A stretch of 44,130 bases of DNA from positions 1 to 44,130 of the forward strand of contig JBGTSY010000016.1 of the NCBI GenBank assembly GCA_041940025.1, written 5' to 3'. This DNA comes from UBA5859 sp041940025. Lineage in GTDB: Bacteria; Pseudomonadota; Gammaproteobacteria; UBA5859. Made by a program: the position numbers and the translations under genes. Shown in pieces: positions 1-8,085 of this stretch (position 1 is the first letter of the stretch; each line of letters begins with the position of its first letter). A model generated the notes under the pieces. It searched no databases and was not told the DNA's origin. It was given only the letters and a program-made list of their open reading frames with translations.

Positions 1-2
1 CC

Positions 3-302
3 ATCAGCACAAAAATATCCAATGACGGCAAGGAACTGACCATCAAAGTTGAAGGCCGTTTCGACTTTAATGCGCATCGCGAATTTCGTGCCGCCTACGA
101 GCAGGCAAAAAATAATAGTACAAAATTTGTTGTTGATATGGCGGAAACGGACTATATGGATAGTTCCGCACTGGGGATGCTACTGCTTCTTAGGGAAAAA
201 GTGGGCGGTGATAATGCCAACATTAGCATTGTAAAGTGTAAGCCAGAAATCAGACAAATTTTCGATATTTCCAACTTCAAGCATATGTTTCATATCGAAT
301 AA
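3..302 (+). CDS. STAS-domain anti-sigma factor antagonist (HsbA-like), 5' end cut off
   Basis: The first complete codon is at 3 and the stop is TAA at 300-302, giving about 99 residues that lack only the start. The fold is a small STAS domain, with the family signature around a phosphorylatable serine (YMDSSALGMLLL) in mid-protein. Proteins of this type are switched by phosphorylation of that serine and bind an anti-sigma kinase. The next gene, 36 nt downstream, encodes a PP2C phosphatase with a HATPase kinase domain, so the two very likely form a partner-switching pair like HsbA/HsbR of Pseudomonas aeruginosa, which controls motility and biofilm choices. The pairing is inferred from domain content and gene order. 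The missing N-terminus is a window-edge effect, not a broken gene. Confidence 0.88.
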   Translation: MSTKISNDGKELTIKVEGRFDFNAHREFRAAYEQAKNNSTKFVVDMAETDYMDSSALGMLLLLREKVGGDNANISIVKCKPEIRQIFDISNFKHMFHIE

Positions 303-338
303 TAGACCTATAACTATAACTTAACAAAAGGGAAGGCT

Positions 339-2090
339 GTGTCCCCGCCAGTCTCCGAGTCAAAACATATTCGTAAACAGACATGCCAGACGGAGTCGGG
401 ATGTCTGGTTTTAGTGGTCAATACTTCGCTAACAGATGCACGTGTGTACACTGAGTTTCTGCAGGCGGAGGGGCATCAGGTATGCTCTGCTCAAGGTAGC
501 GAACAGGCACTAAGCCACTATTATAAATTCAAGCCCGACATCGTGTTAGTAGATATCAGCGCTAATGTACGAGAGGGCGAACATATCGTCCGTGCGATCA
601 AAGAGCAGGATGAGTCTCAATTTGTGCCGGTACTGCTCATCTCATTGCAGCGCGAAGATGCTTTACTCGTAAAAAGTATGCCATTCGGTGCAGATGATTT
701 CATTGCGGGGAGTTTCGATTCAGAGATTTTGCATTCAAAGATGAATGCAATGTTACGCTTGCGGGCTCAGTTTGTAGAACAACTGAATCGTCACCAAGAG
801 CTTAGCCATCGCCATCAGAACATTATTCGTGAGCATGATCGAGCCGAGCGAATCTTCACCAGGATGTTACATCCCAGTGTTTTCAACTTACCCAATGTTC
901 GACATTTACTCTCCCCTATGGGAACGTTCAGTGGTGATTTTCTATTGGCCGCCCCCACGCCTTTTGGCGGGCAGATCGCAATGGTGGCAGACTTCACTGG
1001 CCATGGGTTGTCCGCAGCGATTGGCGCATTGCCGACTTCCAATATTTTTTATGGAATGGCGCGCAAGGGTTTTTCAATAAGCGATATAGTGGTGGAAATC
1101 AATCAGCGTCTTTACAAAATCTTACCCCCAGAGATGTTTATGGCCGCTGGCATTATCTCCTACGAACCTCAACGCAGTTTGGTCTCGGTATGGAATGGAG
1201 GTATTCCAGAGATTTGGTTGAAGGCCAATGGCATGGGGCTTAAAGCCACATTTAAGTCTCGTTCATTGCCTTTGGGTATTTTGCCTGCCGATCAATTTGA
1301 TCCGCAGATTGAACGAATGGAAGTAGAAGCCAATGATAGGGTTTATATATTCAGTGATGGTATTATCGAGGCGGAAAACCTGAACGATGAACGCTTTGGT
1401 TTACATAGATTAAAATCGATTGTTGAGGATGCCAAAAGCACGCAAGGATTGTTTAACGAAATCATTCTAGCCTTGGATACATTTAGGGATGGTAAAGAAC
1501 AGACTGATGATCTGACCCTTTTGGAGTTTGCTTGTGATTTAGATCCCATCCCGGCAATGAGCAAGGTCAATGTATCTGAGTCGAATAAACCTCTAGCAGA
1601 TTGGCAAACCAGTTTAGTATTAAATGGACCCACGCTCCGTAGTTATGATCCGGTGCCAAACATTCTGCAACAGTTAGTGGAAATCCAAGGCTTAAGTGTG
1701 CATCGTGAGCGTTTATACACTGTCTTTTCTGAACTATATACAAATGCGCTCGAACATGGGATCTTGGGGTTGGATTCTTCAATGAAAGTGAATGAAGATG
1801 GATTTAAACAGTACATTGAGTTACGAGAGCAAAAACTTGAAAATCTAAAGGATGGTCAAATTGAGATCATGATCACTCATCGTGCTCACACAGAGGGGGG
1901 ACGTATCCATTTAGAAGTGCTCGATACCGGACCTGGATTCGACCATACGGCACCCTTACCCTTGTTGCGAAATAACAAAATTTTGTTTCGTCGGGGTATT
2001 CCTTTGGTGAAGGCGATATGCAGTGAGCTCACCTACCTGGGTCGGGGCAACCATGTGGTTGCTTGTTATGATTGGCATCAAGTCTCGTAA
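339..2090 (+). CDS. Receiver / PP2C (SpoIIE) phosphatase / HATPase switch protein, HsbR-like
   Basis: 583 residues in three domains: a receiver-like domain (about 22-140) with candidate phospho-Asp72, a PP2C/SpoIIE phosphatase (about 180-395, with ADFTGHGL and FSDGIIEAE metal-binding motifs), and a C-terminal HATPase of the RsbW type (about 440-580, with an N-box ELYTNALEHG and a G1 box DTGPGFD). The GTG start at 339 has an AAAGGGA ribosome site just upstream. Such proteins both phosphorylate and dephosphorylate a STAS partner, here probably the gene immediately upstream. Oddity: the receiver lacks the usual acidic pair after beta-1 (VVNTS, residues 26-30) and the conserved Lys (Gly123 in DDFIAGSF), so normal Asp phosphorylation is doubtful. 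The HsbR assignment rests on architecture and neighbour; biological output is not visible here. Confidence 0.88.
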   Translation: MSPPVSESKHIRKQTCQTESGCLVLVVNTSLTDARVYTEFLQAEGHQVCSAQGSEQALSHYYKFKPDIVLVDISANVREGEHIVRAIKEQDESQFVPVLLISLQREDALLVKSMPFGADDFIAGSFDSEILHSKMNAMLRLRAQFVEQLNRHQELSHRHQNIIREHDRAERIFTRMLHPSVFNLPNVRHLLSPMGTFSGDFLLAAPTPFGGQIAMVADFTGHGLSAAIGALPTSNIFYGMARKGFSISDIVVEINQRLYKILPPEMFMAAGIISYEPQRSLVSVWNGGIPEIWLKANGMGLKATFKSRSLPLGILPADQFDPQIERMEVEANDRVYIFSDGIIEAENLNDERFGLHRLKSIVEDAKSTQGLFNEIILALDTFRDGKEQTDDLTLLEFACDLDPIPAMSKVNVSESNKPLADWQTSLVLNGPTLRSYDPVPNILQQLVEIQGLSVHRERLYTVFSELYTNALEHGILGLDSSMKVNEDGFKQYIELREQKLENLKDGQIEIMITHRAHTEGGRIHLEVLDTGPGFDHTAPLPLLRNNKILFRRGIPLVKAICSELTYLGRGNHVVACYDWHQVS

Positions 2091-2107
2091 CCCCTGCAGT
2101 GAACCTC

Positions 2108-3619
2108 CTAGGCGAATATTTTTCCGCGATCTAGCTTTCGAAGGTTGATCGCCTCGGCTAGGTGATCGATGAGGATCGTATCCTTCTTGTCTAAATCAGC
2201 AACGGTGCGCGCCACTCGTAAGATCCTGTCGTGGGCGCGAGCAGAGAGGTTTAATTTCGACATAGCATGGGACATTAACTGGATAGCATCGGCATTCAGT
2301 TGGCAGTACTCATTCAGTGCTTCCCCCTTGAGTACCGCGTTATCGCATTGCTGTCTATCCCATTGCCTCTTGCGAGCGCGATGAACACGCTGACGAATCA
2401 CACAAGAATTGTCTAAGTGCTGTGTCTGTAAACTGCACAACTCTTCATAGGAGAGCGCAGGAATTTCAACATGTAAATCTATTCTGTCCAACAGTGGACC
2501 TGATAGCTTTGCCATGTATTTGATGATCTGATCGCTTGAACAACGGCAGCGGCCATCTACACTGCCGAAGTATCCACATGGACAAGGATTCATCGCCGCA
2601 ATTAATTGAAAACGAGCTGGAAACTCAATTTGTTGTGCTGCCCTGGAAATGCAAATGGTGCCAGATTCAAGTGGTTCCCGTAACACTTCCAGTACACGCC
2701 TATCGAACTCCGGAAATTCATCCAGAAAGAGTACGCCATTGTGTGCTCTAGAGATTTCTCCTGGCTTCGGATGCGTGCCGCCCCCCACTAACGCCACTGC
2801 ACTGGCGGTGTGATGTGGCGTGCGAAACGGACGTTCGGCCCAGCGTTCCGGCCTAAATTGTCCACTGACCACAGACTCAATGGCTGCACATTCGAGTGCT
2901 TGAAAATCTTCCAACGGCGGCAAAATCCCCGGCAGTCGGCTGGCGAGCATGGTTTTACCTGCACCAGGTGGACCGATGAATATGAGATTGTGTGCGCCCG
3001 CTGCAGCGATCTCCAAGCTGCGCCTCCCGTGGGCTTGTCCTTTCACGTCTGCCATATCTGCATACTGTTGTGGTTTCATTTCTGCTGGAACAGATTGGTC
3101 GGATGAGAGATCTTGTCCCTGAAGCCGAGCACACACCTGTACCAATGTATCCGCACCTAAGCAGGATAGGCCACGAATCAATTGCGCTTCCTTAAGGTTA
3201 GGGGCGGGAACAACTATGGTCCTGTTTGTGGCATGGCAGGCTAGCGAACAAGGGATCACACCTTTGACCGTGCGGATGTTGCCAGATAGGGCCAATTCAC
3301 CGGAAAACTCAAATCCGTTGAGGTCAATGGGTAACTGTTCAGAGGCCGCGAGAATACCGATGGCAATGGGCAGATCGAACCGTCCCCCCTCTTTAGGTAA
3401 ATCGGCGGGTGCCAGATTGATGGTGAGACGTCTAGTCGGAAAAGAAAATCCGCTATTGATTAATGCGCTGCGTACTCGCTCTTTACTTTCTTTAACTGAG
3501 GTTTCGGGTAGTCCGACGATAGACATGCCGGGGAGTCCGGCAGAGAGATGCACTTCCACAGTCACCAACGGCGCTTGGATGCCTAGCATAGCGCGGCTAT
3601 AAACAATGCTTAGGGACAT
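2108..3619 (-). CDS. comM: YifB/ComM family Mg-chelatase-like AAA+ ATPase
   Basis: 503 residues, normal for the family. An N-terminal ChlI-like domain (about 1-175) is followed by an AAA+ module with Walker A GPPGAGKT at 216-223 and Walker B FLDEFPEF near 300, a cysteine cluster NPCPCGYFG...CRCS near 350 and the C-terminal Mg_chelatase_C region. ComM is a hexameric helicase that promotes branch migration when transformed or recombining DNA is integrated, so it acts in the cytoplasm on DNA. Its stop lies 17 nt from the convergent stop of the PP2C gene. ubiK lies upstream on the same strand, 43 nt away, so co-transcription is likely. All expected motifs are intact. Confidence 0.95.
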   Translation of the reverse strand: MSLSIVYSRAMLGIQAPLVTVEVHLSAGLPGMSIVGLPETSVKESKERVRSALINSGFSFPTRRLTINLAPADLPKEGGRFDLPIAIGILAASEQLPIDLNGFEFSGELALSGNIRTVKGVIPCSLACHATNRTIVVPAPNLKEAQLIRGLSCLGADTLVQVCARLQGQDLSSDQSVPAEMKPQQYADMADVKGQAHGRRSLEIAAAGAHNLIFIGPPGAGKTMLASRLPGILPPLEDFQALECAAIESVVSGQFRPERWAERPFRTPHHTASAVALVGGGTHPKPGEISRAHNGVLFLDEFPEFDRRVLEVLREPLESGTICISRAAQQIEFPARFQLIAAMNPCPCGYFGSVDGRCRCSSDQIIKYMAKLSGPLLDRIDLHVEIPALSYEELCSLQTQHLDNSCVIRQRVHRARKRQWDRQQCDNAVLKGEALNEYCQLNADAIQLMSHAMSKLNLSARAHDRILRVARTVADLDKKDTILIDHLAEAINLRKLDRGKIFA

Positions 3620-3662
3620 AGCTTGGAGTACGTCCTAATACAACAGCTACAGGGGGCGGGTT

Positions 3663-3914
3663 TTATCTATCTTTTAAAAGTGCTTCGAGATCTGCTACTT
3701 GTTTTTCTAATGCTTCTATTTTTTCTCTAGTACGACGCAAGACGGCGCGTTGTATGTCGAACTCTTCACGGCTGACCAAATCCACTTTTTCTAATACGGA
3801 TCTGACTGATGCGGTTAGATTTCGTCGCATGTCACGACCCCAACTGCCGGCGTCAGTCGGCATCTGATCGGCAATTTTCTTACTGATTTCATCTAGAAAG
3901 TGGCGACTGGACAT
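3663..3914 (-). CDS. ubiK: UbiK (YqiC) ubiquinone biosynthesis accessory factor
   Basis: Small protein with an amphipathic helical N-terminus and a C-terminal coiled coil (VSREEFDIQRAVLRRTREK, then heptads to the end), the pattern of the BMFP/UbiK family. UbiK is needed for efficient aerobic ubiquinone synthesis and contacts UbiJ and lipids. I place the start at 3914 (MSSRHFLDE), because this matches where family members begin; the frame stays open to a TTG at 3956 and an ATG at 3947, which would add 11-14 atypical residues. It is divergent from glnK, a neighbourhood (ubiK, glnK, amtB, comM) that is also seen in Pseudomonas. Confidence 0.88.
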   Translation of the reverse strand: MSSRHFLDEISKKIADQMPTDAGSWGRDMRRNLTASVRSVLEKVDLVSREEFDIQRAVLRRTREKIEALEKQVADLEALLKDR

Positions 3915-3986
3915 AGTGAATTTGAGCCTAGTTAAATCTTTCACCATTTTACCCAAAATCGAGCCGAACTGGGATAAATTATTCGT

Positions 3987-4001
3987 GCACTATAATAGTG
4001 C
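3987..4001. promoter_or_regulatory. Candidate NtrC binding site upstream of glnK
   Basis: GCACTATAATAGTGC is a perfect inverted repeat with 7-bp arms around a central A. It resembles the NtrC consensus (TGCAC-N-GTGCA type). It sits about 95 bp upstream of the sigma54 -24 element, the usual place for an enhancer. Binding is inferred from sequence only. Confidence 0.65.
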
Positions 4002-4096
4002 TAATTCCTTGTGGGTCTGCTCTATAACTGTGCATTCTCTCCCGCGTTAGTCTTTGGGCAAGCGTTAACCTATTGTAATTAAAACTAATCAGGGGA

Positions 4097-4113
4097 TGGC
4101 ATATTAGATGCAA
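4097..4113 (+). promoter_or_regulatory. Sigma54 (-24/-12) promoter of glnK-amtB
   Basis: TGGCATATTAGATGCAA has the invariant GG (4098-4099) and GC (4110-4111) separated by exactly 10 bp, and matches TGGCAC-N5-TTGCA with two deviations. It lies 84 bp before the glnK start. Together with the upstream palindrome this predicts nitrogen-limitation control by RpoN and NtrC, as known for glnK-amtB in many proteobacteria. Confidence 0.78.
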
Positions 4114-4196
4114 AATCGCGCCGTCGTTAACGTGGAGGTGCCAGACCCAATCGTTAATAAATTTATTAAATCTTAGCAAAGAGAAAGGTCGGAGGC

Positions 4197-4535
4197 ATGA
4201 AATTAGTCACGGCAGTTATTAAACCATTTAAGTTGGACGATGTTCGTGAGGCTTTGTCTGAAATAGGTGTTCAGGGGGTTACTGTCACAGAAGTCAAAGG
4301 TTTTGGCAGACAGAAAGGGCATACGGAATTATACCGAGGCGCGGAATATGTAGTGGATTTCTTGCCTAAGGTGAAACTAGAGACCGCGGTCACCGATGAA
4401 ATGGTCGATCAGGTGATCGAATCCATTACCAAGGCGGCCAATACGGGCAAGATTGGTGACGGCAAAATTTTCGTATCAGATTTGTCACAAATTATACGCA
4501 TTCGAACCGGCGAAACTGGTGCGGATGCGGTGTGA
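4197..4535 (+). CDS. glnK: Nitrogen regulatory PII protein GlnK
   Basis: 112 residues, the exact length of PII proteins. The T-loop contains GHTELYRGAEY with the uridylylation target Tyr51, and the C-terminal signature GDGKIFVSDLSQIIRIRTGE is complete. PII trimers sense ATP/ADP, 2-oxoglutarate and, by uridylylation, glutamine. GlnK plugs AmtB when nitrogen is plentiful. The ATG follows a clear GGAGG. amtB begins 46 nt downstream in the same transcription unit, so I call GlnK rather than GlnB. Regulation by sigma54/NtrC is supported by sites at 4097-4113 and 3987-4001. Confidence 0.96.
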   Translation: MKLVTAVIKPFKLDDVREALSEIGVQGVTVTEVKGFGRQKGHTELYRGAEYVVDFLPKVKLETAVTDEMVDQVIESITKAANTGKIGDGKIFVSDLSQIIRIRTGETGADAV

Positions 4536-4581
4536 CGCGGAAAATAACGAAACAAATTATTAACTGATTAGGGGTATTGAC

Positions 4582-5841
4582 GTGGAAAATCAAATTTTTG
4601 AACTCCAGTATGCCATCGACACATTCTATTTTTTGGTCTGTGGTGCATTGGTGATGTGGATGGCTGCCGGTTTTGCAATGCTGGAAGCCGGTTTAGTTCG
4701 GTCAAAAAATACGACAGAAATATTAACTAAAAATGTGGCTTTATTTGCCATTTCTTGTTTGATGTATTTAGTTTGTGGCTACTCCATTATGTATGGGGGC
4801 GGGTACTTTCTTCAGGGCATCGAGACGGTGGACGTGGCAGAAGTGTTAGCCGCTTCCGCAGAAAATGGCTTCGACGGAGATTCAGTTTACTCTGGCGCTT
4901 CTGACTTTTTCTTCCAAGTGGTGTTTGTGGCCACTGCCATGTCGATTGTCTCTGGCGCAGTAGCCGAACGCATGAAGCTCTGGGCATTCTTAGCTTTTGC
5001 AGTGGTCATGACTGCTGTGATCTACCCAATGGAAGGCAGTTGGACTTGGGGTGGAAACGATGTGTTTGGCATGTTTAATTTAGGAGAGGCTGGTTTCTCT
5101 GACTTTGCAGGATCCGGAATTGTACACATGGCCGGTGCCGCTGCGGCTTTGGCAGGCGTGTTGTTGCTGGGTCCTCGTGCCGGTAAATATAGTAAGGATG
5201 GTAAAATCAATGCTATCCCAGGTGCGAACCTTCCTCTCGCCACTCTAGGTACTTTCATCTTATGGATGGGTTGGTTCGGCTTTAATGGCGGTTCCGTTTT
5301 GAAGTTAGGCGATGTGGCCAATGCACACTCTGTGGCGATGGTCTTTCTAAATACCAATACTGCTGCGGCAGGCGGTGCAATCACTGCTCTGATTGTCGCT
5401 AGATTGGTGTTCGGAAAAGCGGATCTCACCATGCTGTTGAATGGTGCGTTGGCAGGATTGGTAGTGATCACCGCAGAGCCGTCAACGCCCACTGCGCTGC
5501 AGGCAACGCTATTTGGTGCGGTAGGTGGCGCGTTAGTAGTAGCCAGTATTGTCACCTTCGACAAATTGAAAATTGATGATCCCGTTGGTGCTATCTCAGT
5601 CCACGGTACATGCGGTTTGCTGGGTCTACTACTGGTGCCGCTAACCAATGACGGCAGCACTATTAGCGGCCAGTTGCTCGGAGCTGCCACCATCTTCATT
5701 TGGGTGTTCGGCGTCAGCTTATTGGTATGGGCAGGGTTAAAAGTCGCAGTGGGCATTCGTGTCAGTGAGGAAGATGAATACGAAGGTATGGACTATGTAG
5801 ATTGCGGCATGGAAGCTTATCCGGAATTTACCAAACAGTAA
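4582..5841 (+). CDS. amtB: Ammonium transporter AmtB
   Basis: 419 residues with 11 predicted membrane helices. The pore twin histidines are present (His182 in GIVHMAGAAA and His341 in AISVHGTCGL), as is Asp175 just before the first. It conducts ammonium into the cytoplasm as a trimer and is gated by GlnK encoded upstream. The GTG start at 4582 has an AGGGGT ribosome site. There is no signal peptide ahead of helix 1, which is usual outside the enterics. A strong intrinsic terminator follows 31 nt after the stop, ending the operon. Confidence 0.96.
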   Translation: MENQIFELQYAIDTFYFLVCGALVMWMAAGFAMLEAGLVRSKNTTEILTKNVALFAISCLMYLVCGYSIMYGGGYFLQGIETVDVAEVLAASAENGFDGDSVYSGASDFFFQVVFVATAMSIVSGAVAERMKLWAFLAFAVVMTAVIYPMEGSWTWGGNDVFGMFNLGEAGFSDFAGSGIVHMAGAAAALAGVLLLGPRAGKYSKDGKINAIPGANLPLATLGTFILWMGWFGFNGGSVLKLGDVANAHSVAMVFLNTNTAAAGGAITALIVARLVFGKADLTMLLNGALAGLVVITAEPSTPTALQATLFGAVGGALVVASIVTFDKLKIDDPVGAISVHGTCGLLGLLLVPLTNDGSTISGQLLGAATIFIWVFGVSLLVWAGLKVAVGIRVSEEDEYEGMDYVDCGMEAYPEFTKQ

Positions 5842-5871
5842 TTCTCTTTACCTATCTTGTATCAACAGTAT

Positions 5872-5896
5872 GCGGGCCCTTGTGGCCCGCTTTTTT
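5872..5896 (+). terminator. Rho-independent terminator of glnK-amtB
   Basis: Perfect 7-bp GC-rich stem GCGGGCC/GGCCCGC with a 5-nt loop (CTTGT), followed directly by six T residues. It lies 31 nt past the amtB stop. Confidence 0.95.
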
Positions 5897-6211
5897 ATTC
5901 GTGCAATGGCATGGACTCATTTCATAATCGAATAGAGGTACCGATTACTTGCATGCAGGTGATCTCGACAGTCGTTCATTAATCCGCACCGATATAGAGA
6001 CTACCGAAGGAATGTTGCAGAAAACGGCTTGGCAGATCCCTAGTGATTTGCTTCTAGCGACAACTTAATTAATGCTTGATCAAGTCGGCCCCTGTTCTAT
6101 GCGCCCGTGGTCTGCTGCATAGAAAAGACGCTTTACACGCGTTACTCCCGCCAGCTTGAAGCGAGGGATCCAGCCTTTCGGGGAATTCTGACTTTTTACG
6201 TTCTTACCAGT
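5897..6211. other. Intergenic stretch without a supported gene
   Basis: The stretch lies between the amtB terminator and the convergent end of the cold-shock gene. A 45-codon open stretch ending at the TAA near 6066 looks protein-like but has no start or recognisable family, and may be a relic. No RNA gene, repeat or convincing promoter was seen. Confidence 0.4.
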
Positions 6212-6439
6212 TCATGGCTGGGAGTCTTCTTTGCAGACATCTTCGGCTTGCAATCCTTTTTGACCATCTGTCACGGTAAAAGAGACATTCTGACCTTGGG
6301 TTAAGGTTTTAAAACCTTCTCCACGAATTTGGCGAAAATGCACAAAAACATCGTCTCCTTCTGGTCTTGTAATAAATCCGTAACCCTTACCATTATCAAA
6401 CCACTTCACAATTCCTTTTTGACGCTCTGACATACTCAT
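6212..6439 (-). CDS. Cold-shock domain protein (CspA family)
   Basis: 75 residues forming a single cold-shock domain. RNP1 (GKGYGFIT) and RNP2 (DVFVHF) are intact, followed by the RQIRGEGFKTL variant often seen in pseudomonad-type Csp proteins. These bind single-stranded nucleic acid and act as RNA chaperones or antiterminators. The start is ATG 6439 with GGAG three bases upstream; ATG 6433 is equally possible and has more usual spacing. Without expression data it cannot be said whether it is cold-induced or constitutive. Confidence 0.93.
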   Translation of the reverse strand: MSMSERQKGIVKWFDNGKGYGFITRPEGDDVFVHFRQIRGEGFKTLTQGQNVSFTVTDGQKGLQAEDVCKEDSQP

Positions 6440-6937
6440 ACACTCCGCGCTTTCTTTGTTGGTAATTCAACCGACTGACTTATATCTGAGAATATTGGGG
6501 CGCGGAGCAAGTAACAGACGTATTTCGGATAGATCCAAGGCGTTAATTCACTGTTGCTCATTGACACTGAAACTATTAGTCAACACATCCAGATAGTGGA
6601 TCTCGCCAGAGTAGTCTTTGCAACCGTATCGCTATTTTTGCCACAGTATTCATCGATAGAAAAGGTGAACCTAGGCATGAGCGGCCCGATTGAGGCGCAT
6701 AATCATCGGGCCAAGGTGAAGCTAAGACGCCTCATACCTTGAACGGGTTCATGCTAATTTTTCCTTCATCCTACATTTATAATGTTTAGCATAAGTGAAA
6801 AACTTTAACGAGATTAAGCGGTTGTTGTAAAGCCCAAAATAGAAAAAATTTTGGCTTAAATCACACCAAGAAAAAATATAAGGTGGATTCTGGCAGCATA
6901 TGGAACGAATGGTTAAATTCTTGCTTTGTTTGACACA
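6440..6937. other. Intergenic region with two imperfect hairpins, no supported gene
   Basis: This region holds the csp promoter/leader and the 3' flank of the metallohydrolase gene. Visible structures are an 8-bp perfect stem GGCCCGAT/ATCGGGCC at 6683-6712 with a 14-nt loop, and an AT-rich stem with one bulge at 6830-6857. Neither has a T-tract, so neither is a convincing terminator. A 62-codon reading frame at 6554-6742 has no family resemblance and no ribosome site. Confidence 0.4.
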
Positions 6938-7984
6938 TTACTGAACAGAAGGTAAGAGTCGGGTTTCACCAAATTCCATGATAAGAAATTCATTTTTGTC
7001 TATTTTTTGAGCTGATCGTGCCTGCTTCAAACTCTCTACCGCTTCAAATTGGGAATCGGTTCCTAACCTAAATGTACCAAAATGAATGGCAAGACTGGTT
7101 TCGCTGTCTAATATGCGATGTACTTCTATTGCTTCATCTGGTGAGATGTGTGAGCCCTTCATAAACCAACGAGGTTCGTAGGCGCCGATAGGGAGCGCGC
7201 TAAATCGCATTGGCCCAAAACGTTTACGCAACATATGAAAATGTGGCCCCATTGCGGTGTCGCCTGCGAAAAAGAGGTTACCCCCTGGAGTGGTCACCAG
7301 AAAGCCCATCCACAGCCGTCTGTTTTGATCGAGCAGACTTCGTCTAGACCAATGTTGTGCGGGCGTACCTATGACAGTCGTAGTAGGTGACAACGCATAG
7401 GACTGCCACCAATCCATAGCTTGAACATTTTCAATGCCCTCTTTTTTCAGCAACGATTGATTACCGAGCCCGACAAAAAAGACTGGCTGATCTCTTTGCC
7501 ACAACTGTTTTAAGGTGGGTAAATCAAGATGATCATAGTGACTGTGACTCACCAACACAGCGTCGATTTTTGGTAATTGACTCCATGCCACTCCGGGTTC
7601 ACGGAAACGTTTGGGGGAAACCACGGGTACGGGTCCGCAATAGTCTGACCAGATGGGATCCGTGAGTAGATTTAATCCTTGAGTTTGAATCAGTACCGTG
7701 GAGTGGTTGACGAAGGTAATTTGCAAATCATCGCCGTAGATGCGCTCAGGAGGAAGCGGAAAAGGCTGATTGGGGAGCGCTTGCCATTTGCCTCGACGGA
7801 TCTGGCCTTTAAGTAGATTCGTCATCAACCGGGAATAATCACGTCCTTCCCGGGGAACTAGATTGTAAAAGCGTGTGCCATCGAAATGGTTACTGATCGG
7901 TCCCTGATGAACGGGTGGCGTGAACCCTGAGACGGCAAAAACAATCAAAACGATAATTGCAATTATATATAGGCTTTTTTTCAT
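6938..7984 (-). CDS. NAPE-PLD/UlaG-like metallo-beta-lactamase-fold hydrolase, membrane-anchored or exported
   Basis: 348 residues. An N-terminal hydrophobic segment (3-20, after MKKS) is a signal peptide or anchor. The catalytic HxHxDH motif is present (His147, His149, Asp151, His152), with later ligands in FAGDTA and AIHFGTF. The layout matches the bacterial NAPE-PLD-like family of lipid phosphodiesterases (COG2220), so a phospholipid-derived substrate in the periplasm is plausible but not proven. The gene is divergent from lexA with about 100 bp between them. No partner gene is evident. Confidence 0.85.
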   Translation of the reverse strand: MKKSLYIIAIIVLIVFAVSGFTPPVHQGPISNHFDGTRFYNLVPREGRDYSRLMTNLLKGQIRRGKWQALPNQPFPLPPERIYGDDLQITFVNHSTVLIQTQGLNLLTDPIWSDYCGPVPVVSPKRFREPGVAWSQLPKIDAVLVSHSHYDHLDLPTLKQLWQRDQPVFFVGLGNQSLLKKEGIENVQAMDWWQSYALSPTTTVIGTPAQHWSRRSLLDQNRRLWMGFLVTTPGGNLFFAGDTAMGPHFHMLRKRFGPMRFSALPIGAYEPRWFMKGSHISPDEAIEVHRILDSETSLAIHFGTFRLGTDSQFEAVESLKQARSAQKIDKNEFLIMEFGETRLLPSVQ

Positions 7985-8046
7985 TTATCCACACCCACAG
8001 TGGCGATAGAGATTAAAACGAAATGTTTCTCTGTTCATAAAATAAC

Positions 8047-8083
8047 TTGAATTATCTTTTAATTACTGTATAAATACTCAGTG
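8047..8083 (+). promoter_or_regulatory. lexA promoter with overlapping SOS (LexA) box
   Basis: The LexA box at 8064-8083 reads TACTGTATAAATACTCAGTG; its core CTGT-N8-TCAG (8066-8081) has one mismatch to CTGT-N8-ACAG. A -35 TTGAAT (8047-8052), 16-bp spacer and -10 TATAAA (8069-8074) fit a sigma70 promoter whose -10 lies inside the box, so LexA would block polymerase. The box ends 2 bp before the lexA ATG. Confidence 0.85.
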
Positions 8084-8085
8084 TT

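Noticed and set aside
5022..5756. 244-codon minus-strand open frame inside amtB
   Set aside because: It is antisense to a well-conserved amtB with all pore residues, is Pro/Ala-rich without any family features, and is a by-product of amtB codon use.
5936..6068. Open stretch ending in a protein-like sequence after the amtB terminator
   Set aside because: No start codon with a ribosome site and no family resemblance. It could be a relic but may be chance.
6554..6742. 62-codon plus-strand frame in the csp upstream region
   Set aside because: No ribosome site, no recognisable family and an unlikely composition. The opposite strand also shows a short protein-like stretch, so no call could be supported.
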